Shown: piece after piece, positions 14,364 to 20,754 of the stretch
Layout: every line of letters begins with the position of its first letter
Numbering within the stretch: position 1 is the stretch's first letter
Assembly (NCBI GenBank): GCA_023402355.1
Contig: JAEXCG010000171.1
Location: forward strand, 1 to 20,754
Length of the DNA: 20,754 bases
Source: Bacillota bacterium
GTDB taxonomy: Bacteria > Bacillota > Clostridia > Christensenellales > Aristaeellaceae
Reading direction: 5' to 3'
Program-made: the position numbers and the translations under genes
Notes under the pieces: generated by a model
Database searches by the model: none
The model's input: the letters and a program-made list of their open reading frames with translations, nothing else
Told to the model about the DNA's origin: nothing

Positions 14364-14396
14364 CAAAAAAAGAAGAGCGAAGGCGCGCCTCCGCTC
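14364..14396 (-). terminator. Rho-independent terminator of the 14411-15448 gene
   Basis: On the minus strand GAGCGGAGG and CCTTCGCTC form a 9-bp stem (one G-U pair) with a CGCG loop, at 14396-14375. A TTCTTTTTTTG tract follows. It ends directly against the -35 of the next operon. Confidence 0.85.
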
Positions 14397-14410
14397 AAAG
14401 GATTTGCCGC

Positions 14411-15448
14411 TTACGCGCGGCCGTACGCCGCGGCGTTCCCCGATGCGATCAAGGGGTAACGCATCCGAAGCGCCGCCTCCAGCGGCAGCGCCCCAAGGTT
14501 TACGTCAGAGCCATACAGCCGCCCGTCCTCCGCCACCTCGACCAAGCACTCCTGAGATGAGATGATGCGGTCCACGTAGCGGATGTCTTCATAGAGATCC
14601 ATCAGCACCATCGGATAGCGCTGGCGCGTGCGAGCTTCCATCGCAAAGTCTGCCACCTGCGAGCGCTCCGCCTGCGTGCAATCCGGCTCTGCGATGAAGA
14701 AAACCAACGGGCTTTCGAGCTCCGCGATTCGTCCCAGCGTCCGCTCGCACATCGCGTCCTCCGCTCGGCCATAGCGCCAATACGCCGCGTAGAGACAGCC
14801 CGCGCCGCGAAGCCGCCGGGCCAGGGACTCCGCTCCATCCGCCTGCGCGGGCACCGAGACGACGGCGTTGTGCGCGGAGGAAAGCGCGTCGATCTCCTCC
14901 GCCGGAAGGCAGGTAGCCTTTAAAAAGCAGACGAACACGCTCCGCGGAAACCGGCTGAACACCCGCGCAAGCGCGCCGATGTCGGGCGCAGGCTCTTCCT
15001 GAAGCAGTTGATAGGTGTTGACGCCCAGCGCGGCCCCCTGCTGAAACAACCGCTCGTAGTCTTCGAGCGACAGGGCACCTAAACGCCCCGGCGCCATGTG
15101 CAGCAGCATCGTCCAGGGAACGCAGAACCCGCCGCGCGCCTCCGTCTCGCGGATACGCCGCGCGCCGTTCGTCCAGCTCTCAAAGCCCACGTTGATGCCC
15201 ACCCGCTTGAGCGTGCGGTGATCCACCCGCGCGACGAGGCGGCTGATGAGGTCGTAATACGGGCTGCTCTCGTTTTCGAGCAGACCCTGAAACAGGCAGA
15301 AGATCTGCGACTGAAACCTGCCCTTCGAGATTTGCCTGCCCAGATCGACCAGCCTGCGCACCCCGCGCCGCGGGTCCTTCTCGATCTGGCGAATCCCGCC
15401 GTCTACGGCGGCTTCGAGCAGCATCCTCTGGAGATTCACGCCGTCCAA
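14411..15448 (-). CDS. Conserved protein of unknown function, TIM-barrel-like
   Basis: A 345-residue cytoplasmic protein. The N-terminal 'AAVDGGIRQIEKDPRRGVRR' and 'SYYDL...VGINVGFESWTNGA' style segments resemble a family seen widely in Firmicutes without assigned function. Repeated strand-helix alternation with Pro/Trp-rich turns (FCVPWTMLLHM, QLLQEEPAPD, LVFFIAEPDC) suggests an alpha/beta barrel. Some relatives are labelled radical-SAM-like, but no CxxxCxxC cluster motif is present here, so radical chemistry is not supported. The start is TTG at 15448, with GGAGG seven bases upstream. It is monocistronic: its own terminator lies at 14396-14364 and a weak promoter at 15504-15499. I do not recognise a function. 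Confidence 0.8.
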   Translation of the reverse strand: MDGVNLQRMLLEAAVDGGIRQIEKDPRRGVRRLVDLGRQISKGRFQSQIFCLFQGLLENESSPYYDLISRLVARVDHRTLKRVGINVGFESWTNGARRIRETEARGGFCVPWTMLLHMAPGRLGALSLEDYERLFQQGAALGVNTYQLLQEEPAPDIGALARVFSRFPRSVFVCFLKATCLPAEEIDALSSAHNAVVSVPAQADGAESLARRLRGAGCLYAAYWRYGRAEDAMCERTLGRIAELESPLVFFIAEPDCTQAERSQVADFAMEARTRQRYPMVLMDLYEDIRYVDRIISSQECLVEVAEDGRLYGSDVNLGALPLEAALRMRYPLIASGNAAAYGRA

Positions 15449-15498
15449 AGCGCTCCCTCCTCGTCTGTGGGATATTCGGCCGTCCTCGGGCCATCTGT

Positions 15499-15504
15499 AC
15501 TATA
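15499..15504 (-). promoter_or_regulatory. Possible -10 for the 14411-15448 gene
   Basis: TATAGT on the minus strand lies about 50 bases upstream of the TTG start, but there is no convincing -35 17 bases before it. ATACCC and GGGTAT arms flank the region and may form an operator-like dyad. Confidence 0.3.
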
Positions 15505-15732
15505 CCCGTTATCCGCCGGACTGGGTATGGACAAAATCTTTGTTCTGTCCCAAAAGGGGACAGGAGGCGGTAATTTCTGCCCGCACGCCCGCTTTTATCT
15601 TCTTAACCTAATTGGCAAAATTCCCGGCTTCGGAAGCAGTCTTTGCGGCCGCCGTCGCAACAGCTCGCGGCGGCCCTTTGCACGCCCTTGATGAAACACG
15701 CAAAACGCCTGGTATCCTTCCATTTCATGTGC

Positions 15733-15738
15733 TACAAT
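15733..15738 (+). promoter_or_regulatory. Extended -10 of the AraC-family gene
   Basis: TACAAT is preceded by TGC, giving an extended -10. The -35 position holds only a weak match. Transcription would start about 27 bases before the ATG. Confidence 0.55.
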
Positions 15739-15770
15739 AGACATAAAAAGATCAGGAGCGTTTTGTCAAG

Positions 15771-16661
15771 ATGCAAGATAACGTCCGCATGATCGCATGG
15801 GAGGACGCGACCCTGCGCCCCAGCGACTATTCCCATCCGTTTGCCCATCTGCACGAATCGAGCGAGGTGCTGTACGTGCAGGAGGGTGAAATCGAGGTAG
15901 CGTTCTCCGAAAAGACGTACCGCGCCGTCGGGGGCAATCTGATCTTCTTCGGACCTTTGGAGGTGCACCGCGTCCGCCTCCTGCATGCGCCGTATCGACG
16001 GCTCGGCATGCGCATTTCACACGAGTCGCTTCTGAGCGCCGTGCGCGAGCCCGCCCTCTGCTCGATCTATACCGCGCGCCCCGCGAGCTTTTCTCATCTG
16101 CTCCGCCTGCCTGCGGCGCATACGGAGGCGCCCGCGCTTTTTCAGGAAATCGTGAACCTTTTCCGCGAAAAGAAGCCGTACTATCTGGACGCGATGGAGT
16201 CCGTCCTGGGCCTGTTCACCGTCCTGCTCTGCCGCGCCTGCCCGGACGCGTTTCCCCCGATCTCCCCCGCCATCCGCGGCGTGGTCTACGAGGCGCGCGC
16301 TTATCTGGACGATCACTTCATGGACAGCATCTCCATCGAGGCGCTGTCCCGCATGTTCTTCATGAGCCATTCGTACTTCACGCACGCCTTTCATGCGCTG
16401 ACCGGCTGCACGCCCAAGCAGTACCTGAACCTGCGCCGCCTCGCCTACGCGCGCACGCTGCTAGGCACCACGCATCAGTCCATGGAGGAAATCGCCGCGC
16501 AGGTTTGCTTTGCGGACAGCAACGCCTTTATCCGCGCCTTTAAAAAGGAGCTCGGCATTACCCCCGGCGTCTATCGCCGCCTGACCGCCGGTTCGACGGC
16601 GCCCGCGCCCGACAAGTCCGCATACGTGCGCCGCCTCGGCACGACGCCTGCCGAACTATAA
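15771..16661 (+). CDS. AraC-family transcriptional regulator with cupin sensor
   Basis: A 296-residue regulator. The N-terminal part is a cupin (AraC_binding type) with HPFAHLHESSEVLYVQEGEI and HRVRLL, expected to bind a small sugar-like ligand. The C-terminal 100 residues have two helix-turn-helix motifs: 'ISIEALSRMFFMSHSYFTHAF' and 'EEIAAQVCFADSNAFIRAF', ending in KKELGITPGVYRR, the AraC signature. The start is the ATG at 15771, although AGGAG lies about 12 bases upstream, a longer gap than usual. Adjacent targets are not obvious: the facing gene upstream is of unknown function and the next gene converges. It may regulate a distant sugar locus. Confidence 0.92.
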   Translation: MQDNVRMIAWEDATLRPSDYSHPFAHLHESSEVLYVQEGEIEVAFSEKTYRAVGGNLIFFGPLEVHRVRLLHAPYRRLGMRISHESLLSAVREPALCSIYTARPASFSHLLRLPAAHTEAPALFQEIVNLFREKKPYYLDAMESVLGLFTVLLCRACPDAFPPISPAIRGVVYEARAYLDDHFMDSISIEALSRMFFMSHSYFTHAFHALTGCTPKQYLNLRRLAYARTLLGTTHQSMEEIAAQVCFADSNAFIRAFKKELGITPGVYRRLTAGSTAPAPDKSAYVRRLGTTPAEL

Positions 16662-17258
16662 GAACCGCCGCTCGCAGCGCCTCACCCACTCGAGCACGGC
16701 CCTGCCTTCCTCCATAGCGGTCATGCCGTCGACGTCCATCACGTCGACGGTTTCTTTTTGCAAAAACCATTCGTGCTTGAGCGGCATCAGGCGCTGCAAA
16801 TGATGCTCAAAAAACGTGCGCGACCGCGTGCCGTCCGCCGTCTTGCGCGCGCGCAGCGTCTCGTCCCGCGCTCTGAGGAAGAGGATGCGTCGCGGCATGC
16901 ATTCGCGAAGGCGGCGCAAGTCCTCTTGCAGCGCGCCTTCCACATCCCAGTTCTCCCCGATCGACTTCGGGTAGCAGAGCGTATAAAATTCGATCTCCGC
17001 CGCGCCGAAGTCGGTTAGCGTCACAGGATACGCACGCGCCCGTTCGTAGCGGTCGATTTCGTTTTGAATCCACAGCTTCTGGATTTCCACGTAGTCCGCA
17101 AACACCCGCTTGTCGAGCCCCCGGGCGCGCACCCTCTCGACCGTTTCCGCCGTTCGCTCATAGCTCACGTGCACCTCGGGCGCGCTTTGCGCGACGAAAC
17201 CCGCCGCGCTCGTCTTGCCTGCCGCCATGCAGCCCTCCAGCGCCAAGATCAGCGCCAT
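16656..17258 (-). CDS. Small P-loop kinase-like protein
   Basis: A 200-residue protein with a Walker A motif at residues 9-16 (GCMAAGKT) right after the N-terminal strand, as in nucleoside and adenylate-type kinases (AAA_18/thymidylate-kinase-like). A 'VTLTDFGAAEIEFYTLCYPKS' segment and 'RILFLRARDETLRARK' in the second half fit a lid and base-binding region with Arg-rich character. The ATG at 17258 is preceded by AAGGAGGTG at ideal spacing, so the longer frame from 17309 is rejected. The substrate is unknown. The gene converges on the AraC regulator and their stop codons overlap within 16656-16661, with no terminator between. Confidence 0.8.
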   Translation of the reverse strand: MALILALEGCMAAGKTSAAGFVAQSAPEVHVSYERTAETVERVRARGLDKRVFADYVEIQKLWIQNEIDRYERARAYPVTLTDFGAAEIEFYTLCYPKSIGENWDVEGALQEDLRRLRECMPRRILFLRARDETLRARKTADGTRSRTFFEHHLQRLMPLKHEWFLQKETVDVMDVDGMTAMEEGRAVLEWVRRCERRFL

Positions 17259-17280
17259 GCCAAGCACCTCCTTTTCCCGT

Positions 17281-17286
17281 AGTGTA
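17281..17286 (-). promoter_or_regulatory. Extended -10 of the P-loop kinase-like gene
   Basis: TACACT on the minus strand is preceded by TGC, an extended -10, 22 bases before the ATG. No good -35 is seen. Confidence 0.5.
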
Positions 17287-17342
17287 GCAGATTTGCGCTC
17301 GCCTTTCATCGGCCAATCCGCTTAAAAAATAGGCAATTCTAT

Positions 17343-17386
17343 CGCTTTGGGCCAAGCGAAGGCGGGGAACGCCTCCGCTCCCCGCC
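17343..17386 (-). terminator. Double hairpin after the ABC-F gene
   Basis: GGCGGGGA/TCCCCGCC (17386-17361) is followed on the minus strand by a second stem, CGCTT/AAGCG (17358-17343). A T-run (CTATTTTTTAAG) occurs shortly after. Together they probably terminate the AAA/secreted-protein/ABC-F operon. Confidence 0.5.
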
Positions 17387-17395
17387 GCCGGTATT

Positions 17396-19189
17396 CTATT
17401 TTTCCGCATCCTGCGCGGCGATCTTTTCCGCCAGCTCGCTCAGGTAAACCCAGCGCTCCATCGCCTGATCCAGCCGCGCCTGCGCCTCCTGCTTTTGCTG
17501 TTCCAGCTCCTGCAGGCGAACGTAGTCGCTCGCCGCCGCCGCCATCTGATCGTCGATCTCCGCTGCCGACGCTTCGAGCGCGGCGATCGTCTCGTCGATG
17601 GTTTCGTACTCCCGCTGCTCCTTGAAGGAAAAACGCAGCTCGCGCGTGCGTTCCCTGCGCGCCTGCGTCTGTCGCTCCGACTGGCCGCGTTCGCGCGCGC
17701 GCTCCGCCTCGTCCCGCTGGGCCGCGTACTCGCTGTAGGAGCAGACGTAAGGGGCAAGGCGCGTGCCCTCGAACGCGAACAGGCGCCCGCACACCCGGTC
17801 CAGGAAGAACCGGTCGTGCGAGACGACCACCGCCGCGCCCGTGAAGGTATCCAGATAGTCCTCCAAAATCGCCAGCGTCTGGATGTCCAAGTCGTTCGTG
17901 GGTTCGTCGAGCAGCAGCACGTTGGGCGAGAGCATCAGCACGCTGCACAGGTACAGCCGCCGCCGTTCGCCGCCGGATAACCTGCGCACCTGGGTGTACT
18001 GCTGCTCCGGCGCAAAGAGAAAGCTTTCCAACATCTGCGAGGCGCTCAGACGTCCGTCCGGCGTCTGCACGTACTCCGCGATAGAGCGCATGTAGTCGAT
18101 CACCCGCAGGTCCGGATCGACGGGCGGGTACTCCTGCGCGAAGATGCCGAAGCGCACCGTATCGCCCACGTCGATATGTCCGCTGTCCGGCTGCTGCAGC
18201 CCCGCGATCATCGATAGCAGCGTCGTCTTGCCGCAGCCGTTGGGCCCTACGATGCCCACGCGGTCGTCGCGCAGCAGCACGTAGGAGAAGTGCTCGATCA
18301 GATTCACGCCGTCAAAGCCCTTGCTTACGTCCTCGATCTCCACGATCTTTCGCCCCAGCCGCGCGCTGGCGGAGCCCATTTGAAGCGCCTCCGTTCCCTT
18401 GGGGCCCTCGACCCTGGAAAGATCCTCGTAGCGCTGGATGCGCGCCTTCTGCTTGGTCGATCGGGCGCGCGCGCCGCGCTTGAGCCACTCGAGCTCCGTG
18501 CGGAGAATGCTCCTGCGCTTTCTCGCGCTGGCGACCTCCATCTCCTCGCGCGCGGCCTTCTGTTCCAGGTAAAACGAAAAATTACCCTCGTGCACGTAGA
18601 GCCCGCCGCCGTCGATTTCCACGATGCGCCCGCACACCCGGTCCAGAAAATAGCGGTCGTGCGTCACCATCATCAGCGCGCCGGGATAGCGCTTCAGCTC
18701 CGCCTCCAGCCACTCGATCGTCCGCTCGTCGATGTGGTTGGTCGGCTCGTCCAGCAGCAGCAGGTCCACGGGCCGAATCAGCGCGGCCGCGAGCGCGACG
18801 CGCTTCTTCTGTCCGCCGGAGAGGGACGCGACGTCCTGCTCGTAGTCCGCGATGCCCAGCTTCGTGAGCATCGTCTTCGCCTCGTACTCCGCGGCGTCCC
18901 GCACGTCCCGGGAAAGCCCCAGGAACACCTGCTCCAGCACCGTGCGCCCGCGCACAAAGTCCGGCGCCTGCGGAAGGTACGCGACGCTCAGCGCGCTCTT
19001 CTTCGTGAGCGTGCCCGCGTCCGGCTCCTCCTCGCCCGCCGCGATCTTGAGCAGCGTGGACTTGCCCGTGCCGTTGAGCCCCACCACGCCGATGCGGTCG
19101 CCGGGCTGCACGTGCAGCGTCGCGCCGTCCAGCAGTTTCCGTTCGCTGTACGCCTTGCAGATGCCCTCCAGGCTCAAAATGCTCGCCAT
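17396..19189 (-). CDS. ABC-F family ATPase (Uup-like)
   Basis: A 597-residue soluble protein with two ATP-binding cassettes and no membrane domain. Cassette 1 has Walker A GLNGTGKS at 37-44, signature LSGGQKKR and Walker B LLLLDEPTNHID. Cassette 2 has Walker A GPNGCGKT at 315-322, signature LSGGERRR and LLLDEPTNDLD. Between them lies the Arg/Lys-rich linker that reaches the ribosome in ABC-F proteins, 'EWLKRGARARSTKQKARIQRY'. After cassette 2, about 90 residues form a charged coiled coil, as in Uup, rather than in antibiotic-resistance ABC-F proteins. A role in translation or ribosome maintenance is expected from the family. ATG 19189 follows AGAGG and lies 10 bases after the secreted-protein gene. 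Confidence 0.93.
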   Translation of the reverse strand: MASILSLEGICKAYSERKLLDGATLHVQPGDRIGVVGLNGTGKSTLLKIAAGEEEPDAGTLTKKSALSVAYLPQAPDFVRGRTVLEQVFLGLSRDVRDAAEYEAKTMLTKLGIADYEQDVASLSGGQKKRVALAAALIRPVDLLLLDEPTNHIDERTIEWLEAELKRYPGALMMVTHDRYFLDRVCGRIVEIDGGGLYVHEGNFSFYLEQKAAREEMEVASARKRRSILRTELEWLKRGARARSTKQKARIQRYEDLSRVEGPKGTEALQMGSASARLGRKIVEIEDVSKGFDGVNLIEHFSYVLLRDDRVGIVGPNGCGKTTLLSMIAGLQQPDSGHIDVGDTVRFGIFAQEYPPVDPDLRVIDYMRSIAEYVQTPDGRLSASQMLESFLFAPEQQYTQVRRLSGGERRRLYLCSVLMLSPNVLLLDEPTNDLDIQTLAILEDYLDTFTGAAVVVSHDRFFLDRVCGRLFAFEGTRLAPYVCSYSEYAAQRDEAERARERGQSERQTQARRERTRELRFSFKEQREYETIDETIAALEASAAEIDDQMAAAASDYVRLQELEQQKQEAQARLDQAMERWVYLSELAEKIAAQDAEK

Positions 19190-19199
19190 GTTTCATCCT

Positions 19200-20189
19200 C
19201 TATCTTCGTATGATTTCGTCGCAAAGGCGGTAAAGCGTCCCGCCGCAGCCCGGGCCCGCCAGCACGTCCGCCAGCCACTTCACCGGCTTTTGGACGCCGA
19301 ACTGCACCCAGCCGTAGCGCGTCCTTCCGACGCGCTTGCCCTTGCGGTTGCTGTCCGTAAAGGTCAGCGTAGCCCCGTCGCAGTCCTCCGTGAAGAGCAG
19401 GGTGTGCGGGCCGTTTCCGTCCCCGTAATTGCCCACGAACTGCAGCACGTCGCCCCGCTTCGCCGTGCGCAGGAGGGCGGCGGCGGCCTCCGCATTTTCC
19501 TCGCGTTTCTTTTCCCCGCTTTCGCGAAAGCTTCCCGCCTCCACAAAGGGGTTTCCCGCCTCCCGCGGCAGGTCCGCCCACATGACGCCGTAGCGCCAGG
19601 GCCGGCAGTCCGCCTTGTCCGCGTTGAGCGGCAGCGCAAGCGCCGCGTCCGGCGCGCTCAGCAGCCCGTAGCTGTCCGAGCAGCCCAAAAGCAGGCGCGC
19701 GATGTAGTTCTTGCAGGTGCCCGCGTCCTGCGGGTCGTCCGCGCGGGAAAAGTTTTGCGCGCTGTCCTGCGCTATTTCTTTCGCGTTACAGATCAGCTCG
19801 TCGATCAGCGTTTCGCGCGGCGTCTTCAGCGTAACGGAATCCTCCGCACAGGCGCCGTCCGCGCCGTAGCCGCAAAGCGTAACCGTCACCCGCCCCGCAA
19901 TGGGCGGCAGCAACGCCGTCTGGTCGATCTCATCGCCCGGCGACTCCAGCTTCATCGTCCCGCCTTCCCAAGCAAGGCGAACCTCCATGCGCTGCACGTT
20001 TCGTCCGAAGCCCGCGACCTTCAGCCGTCCGCCCGGCCCGACGCCGTCCGCCTCGCCGGGGCTGGTCAATTCTACCCGCGGCCTTTGCGGCGCGGGTAGA
20101 AAGCTGTCATCCTCTTCCCCCAGCGTCCTGAGCGCCGGGAACGTCATCATCAGCACCATCATCGCAATCGCGATGGCGCGCCTTTTCAT
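19200..20189 (-). CDS. Secreted protein with cysteine-peptidase-like C-terminal region
   Basis: A 329-residue protein with a signal peptide: MKRR, then a hydrophobic, Met-rich core and 'TLGEED'. Residues of about 30-120 look like a beta-sandwich of the bacterial Ig type ('RVELTSPGEADGVGPGGRL'). The C-terminal region resembles a CHAP/NlpC-like cysteine peptidase: Cys159 in GTCKNYIARLL, a 'GDVLQFVGNYGDGNGPHTLLF' strand pair with His262, and a following DSN. The Cys-His order and spacing fit this superfamily, but the assignment is by eye. The natural substrate would be cell-wall peptide, by analogy. The start ATG at 20189 has GGGGAG just upstream; the longer frame to 20237 is rejected. The gene begins inside the AAA frame. 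Confidence 0.65.
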   Translation of the reverse strand: MKRRAIAIAMMVLMMTFPALRTLGEEDDSFLPAPQRPRVELTSPGEADGVGPGGRLKVAGFGRNVQRMEVRLAWEGGTMKLESPGDEIDQTALLPPIAGRVTVTLCGYGADGACAEDSVTLKTPRETLIDELICNAKEIAQDSAQNFSRADDPQDAGTCKNYIARLLLGCSDSYGLLSAPDAALALPLNADKADCRPWRYGVMWADLPREAGNPFVEAGSFRESGEKKREENAEAAAALLRTAKRGDVLQFVGNYGDGNGPHTLLFTEDCDGATLTFTDSNRKGKRVGRTRYGWVQFGVQKPVKWLADVLAGPGCGGTLYRLCDEIIRR

Positions 20190-20754
20190 GCTCCCCTTCC
20201 TCTTCTTCCTTCGGCAGGATGGCCTGCGCGTCCGCACAGGTGATCGTCTGCAGCTGCTCCACCGTCAGCGTGCCCGTTTCCTTCGCGAGGCGATTGGCCT
20301 GTGCCTCCACGAGCTTTTCCAGCGTGTTTCGCATGCCGCGCGCATTGCCGAAGTCTACGCGGTCGGCGGGTCCCATGCGGTCGAGCGCGCCGCGGATGAC
20401 GGCGTTCGCCTCTTCCTCCACCGTATAGCCCTGCTTCTTCGCGTTCATCGCGAGGATGGCCATCAGTTCGTCCGTCGTATAGTCCGGGAAGTCGATGTAC
20501 TTGTTGAAGCGGGAGAGCAGGCCGGGATTAGAACCCAGAAAATCCTGCATTTCGTCGGTGTAGCCCGCGACGATGACCACCAGGTCGCGCCGGTTGTCCT
20601 CCATCAGCTTCACCAGCGTGTCCACCGCCTCGCGTCCAAAGTCGTTCTCCATGCCCTTTCGGGTGAGCGCGTACGCCTCGTCGATGAACAGAATGCCGCC
20701 CATCGCGCTCTTTACGACCTCCTGCACCTTGAGCGCCGTCTGGCCGACATACCC
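20107..20754 (-). CDS. AAA ATPase, CbbX/SpoVK-like, 5' end beyond window
   Basis: The frame is open to the right edge and gives 215 residues of a CbbX/SpoVK-type AAA+ module. GYVGQTALKVQEVVKSA precedes Walker B GGILFIDEAY. Sensor 1 is in 'LVVIVAGYTDEM', and the arginine-finger segment is NPGLLSRFNKYIDFPDY, followed by the lid helices. SpoVK is needed for sporulation in Bacillus and CbbX remodels Rubisco; here there is no Rubisco, so a spore or housekeeping unfoldase role is likelier. The Walker A is outside the window. The last ~28 residues overlap the start of the secreted-protein gene in another frame and look unlike the family, so the true C terminus may differ because of a frameshift around 20190-20220. 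Confidence 0.9.
   Translation of the reverse strand, partial: GYVGQTALKVQEVVKSAMGGILFIDEAYALTRKGMENDFGREAVDTLVKLMEDNRRDLVVIVAGYTDEMQDFLGSNPGLLSRFNKYIDFPDYTTDELMAILAMNAKKQGYTVEEEANAVIRGALDRMGPADRVDFGNARGMRNTLEKLVEAQANRLAKETGTLTVEQLQTITCADAQAILPKEEEEGEHEKARHRDCDDGADDDVPGAQDAGGRG

Larger units (their letters stand above)
15449..15770. other. 322-bp gap with two hairpins between divergent genes
   Basis: No coding frame is convincing here. The gap holds the leaders and promoters of the two divergent genes plus two strong inverted repeats. CTGTCCC/GGGACAG at 15545-15563 has a five-base loop. GGCCGCCG/CGGCGGCC at 15647-15675 is followed by CTTTG on the plus strand. The second hairpin could end an unseen small transcript, but no promoter for one was found. 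Confidence 0.5.

Noticed and set aside
14411..15448. Radical SAM enzyme assignment
   Set aside because: No CxxxCxxC or similar cysteine cluster is present.
17396..19189. Antibiotic-resistance ABC-F protein
   Set aside because: The long charged C-terminal coiled coil and linker fit the housekeeping Uup type; no resistance context is seen nearby.

Overview
The window looks like a chromosome segment from a high-GC, low-copy-repeat relative of the Clostridia (Firmicutes). The support is indirect: strong AGGAGG-type ribosome binding sites, several TTG starts, sigma-A-like promoters in AT-richer gaps, MsmX-dependent-type carbohydrate ABC permeases, a DUF134/NifX-like pair, and two Gly-Pro-Thr collagen-like surface proteins of the kind found on spores. 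No rRNA, tRNA, CRISPR array, insertion sequence or phage gene was seen. Genus cannot be assigned from the sequence alone.

Region 1 (1-6870, all minus strand) reads as one operon with a clear promoter at 6849-6821 and a 23-bp dyad beside it. Order of transcription: AtuA-family protein (DUF1446), DUF4387 partner, two LplB/LplC-type permeases, a secreted solute-binding protein, then an ADP-ribosylglycohydrolase-family protein that runs off the left edge. This looks like an uptake-and-processing module for an unidentified, probably sugar-like or acyl-type substrate. No ATPase gene is included.

Region 2 (6870-9745, plus strand) starts with a roughly 200-nt stretch that can fold into a multi-helix RNA. 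Two tandem paralogous collagen-like genes follow, each with a TTG start, the same unusual Shine-Dalgarno context, a sigma-K/sigma-E-like upstream element and its own downstream hairpin.

Region 3 (9746-11756, plus strand) has a split threonine/serine exporter (ThrE-type pair, overlapping TGATG junction) under a good promoter, then a TetR-family regulator whose -10 lies inside a dyad. A bidirectional terminator closes this side and the facing operon.

Region 4 (11759-14363, minus strand) is a three-gene operon: DUF134 regulator, NifX-like protein with a His/Cys tail, and a CoA-disulfide-reductase/rhodanese fusion. This suggests metal, persulfide or thiol redox handling.

Region 5 (14364-17286) holds a conserved protein of unknown function (minus), a 322-bp structured gap, an AraC-type regulator (plus) and a small P-loop kinase-like protein (minus); the last two converge and overlap by a few bases.

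Region 6 (17343-20754, minus strand) is the end of another operon: a partial CbbX/SpoVK-like AAA ATPase, a secreted protein with a cysteine-peptidase-like C-terminal region, and an ABC-F (Uup-like) ATPase. The AAA reading frame overlaps the next gene by 83 bp, which may indicate a frameshift.
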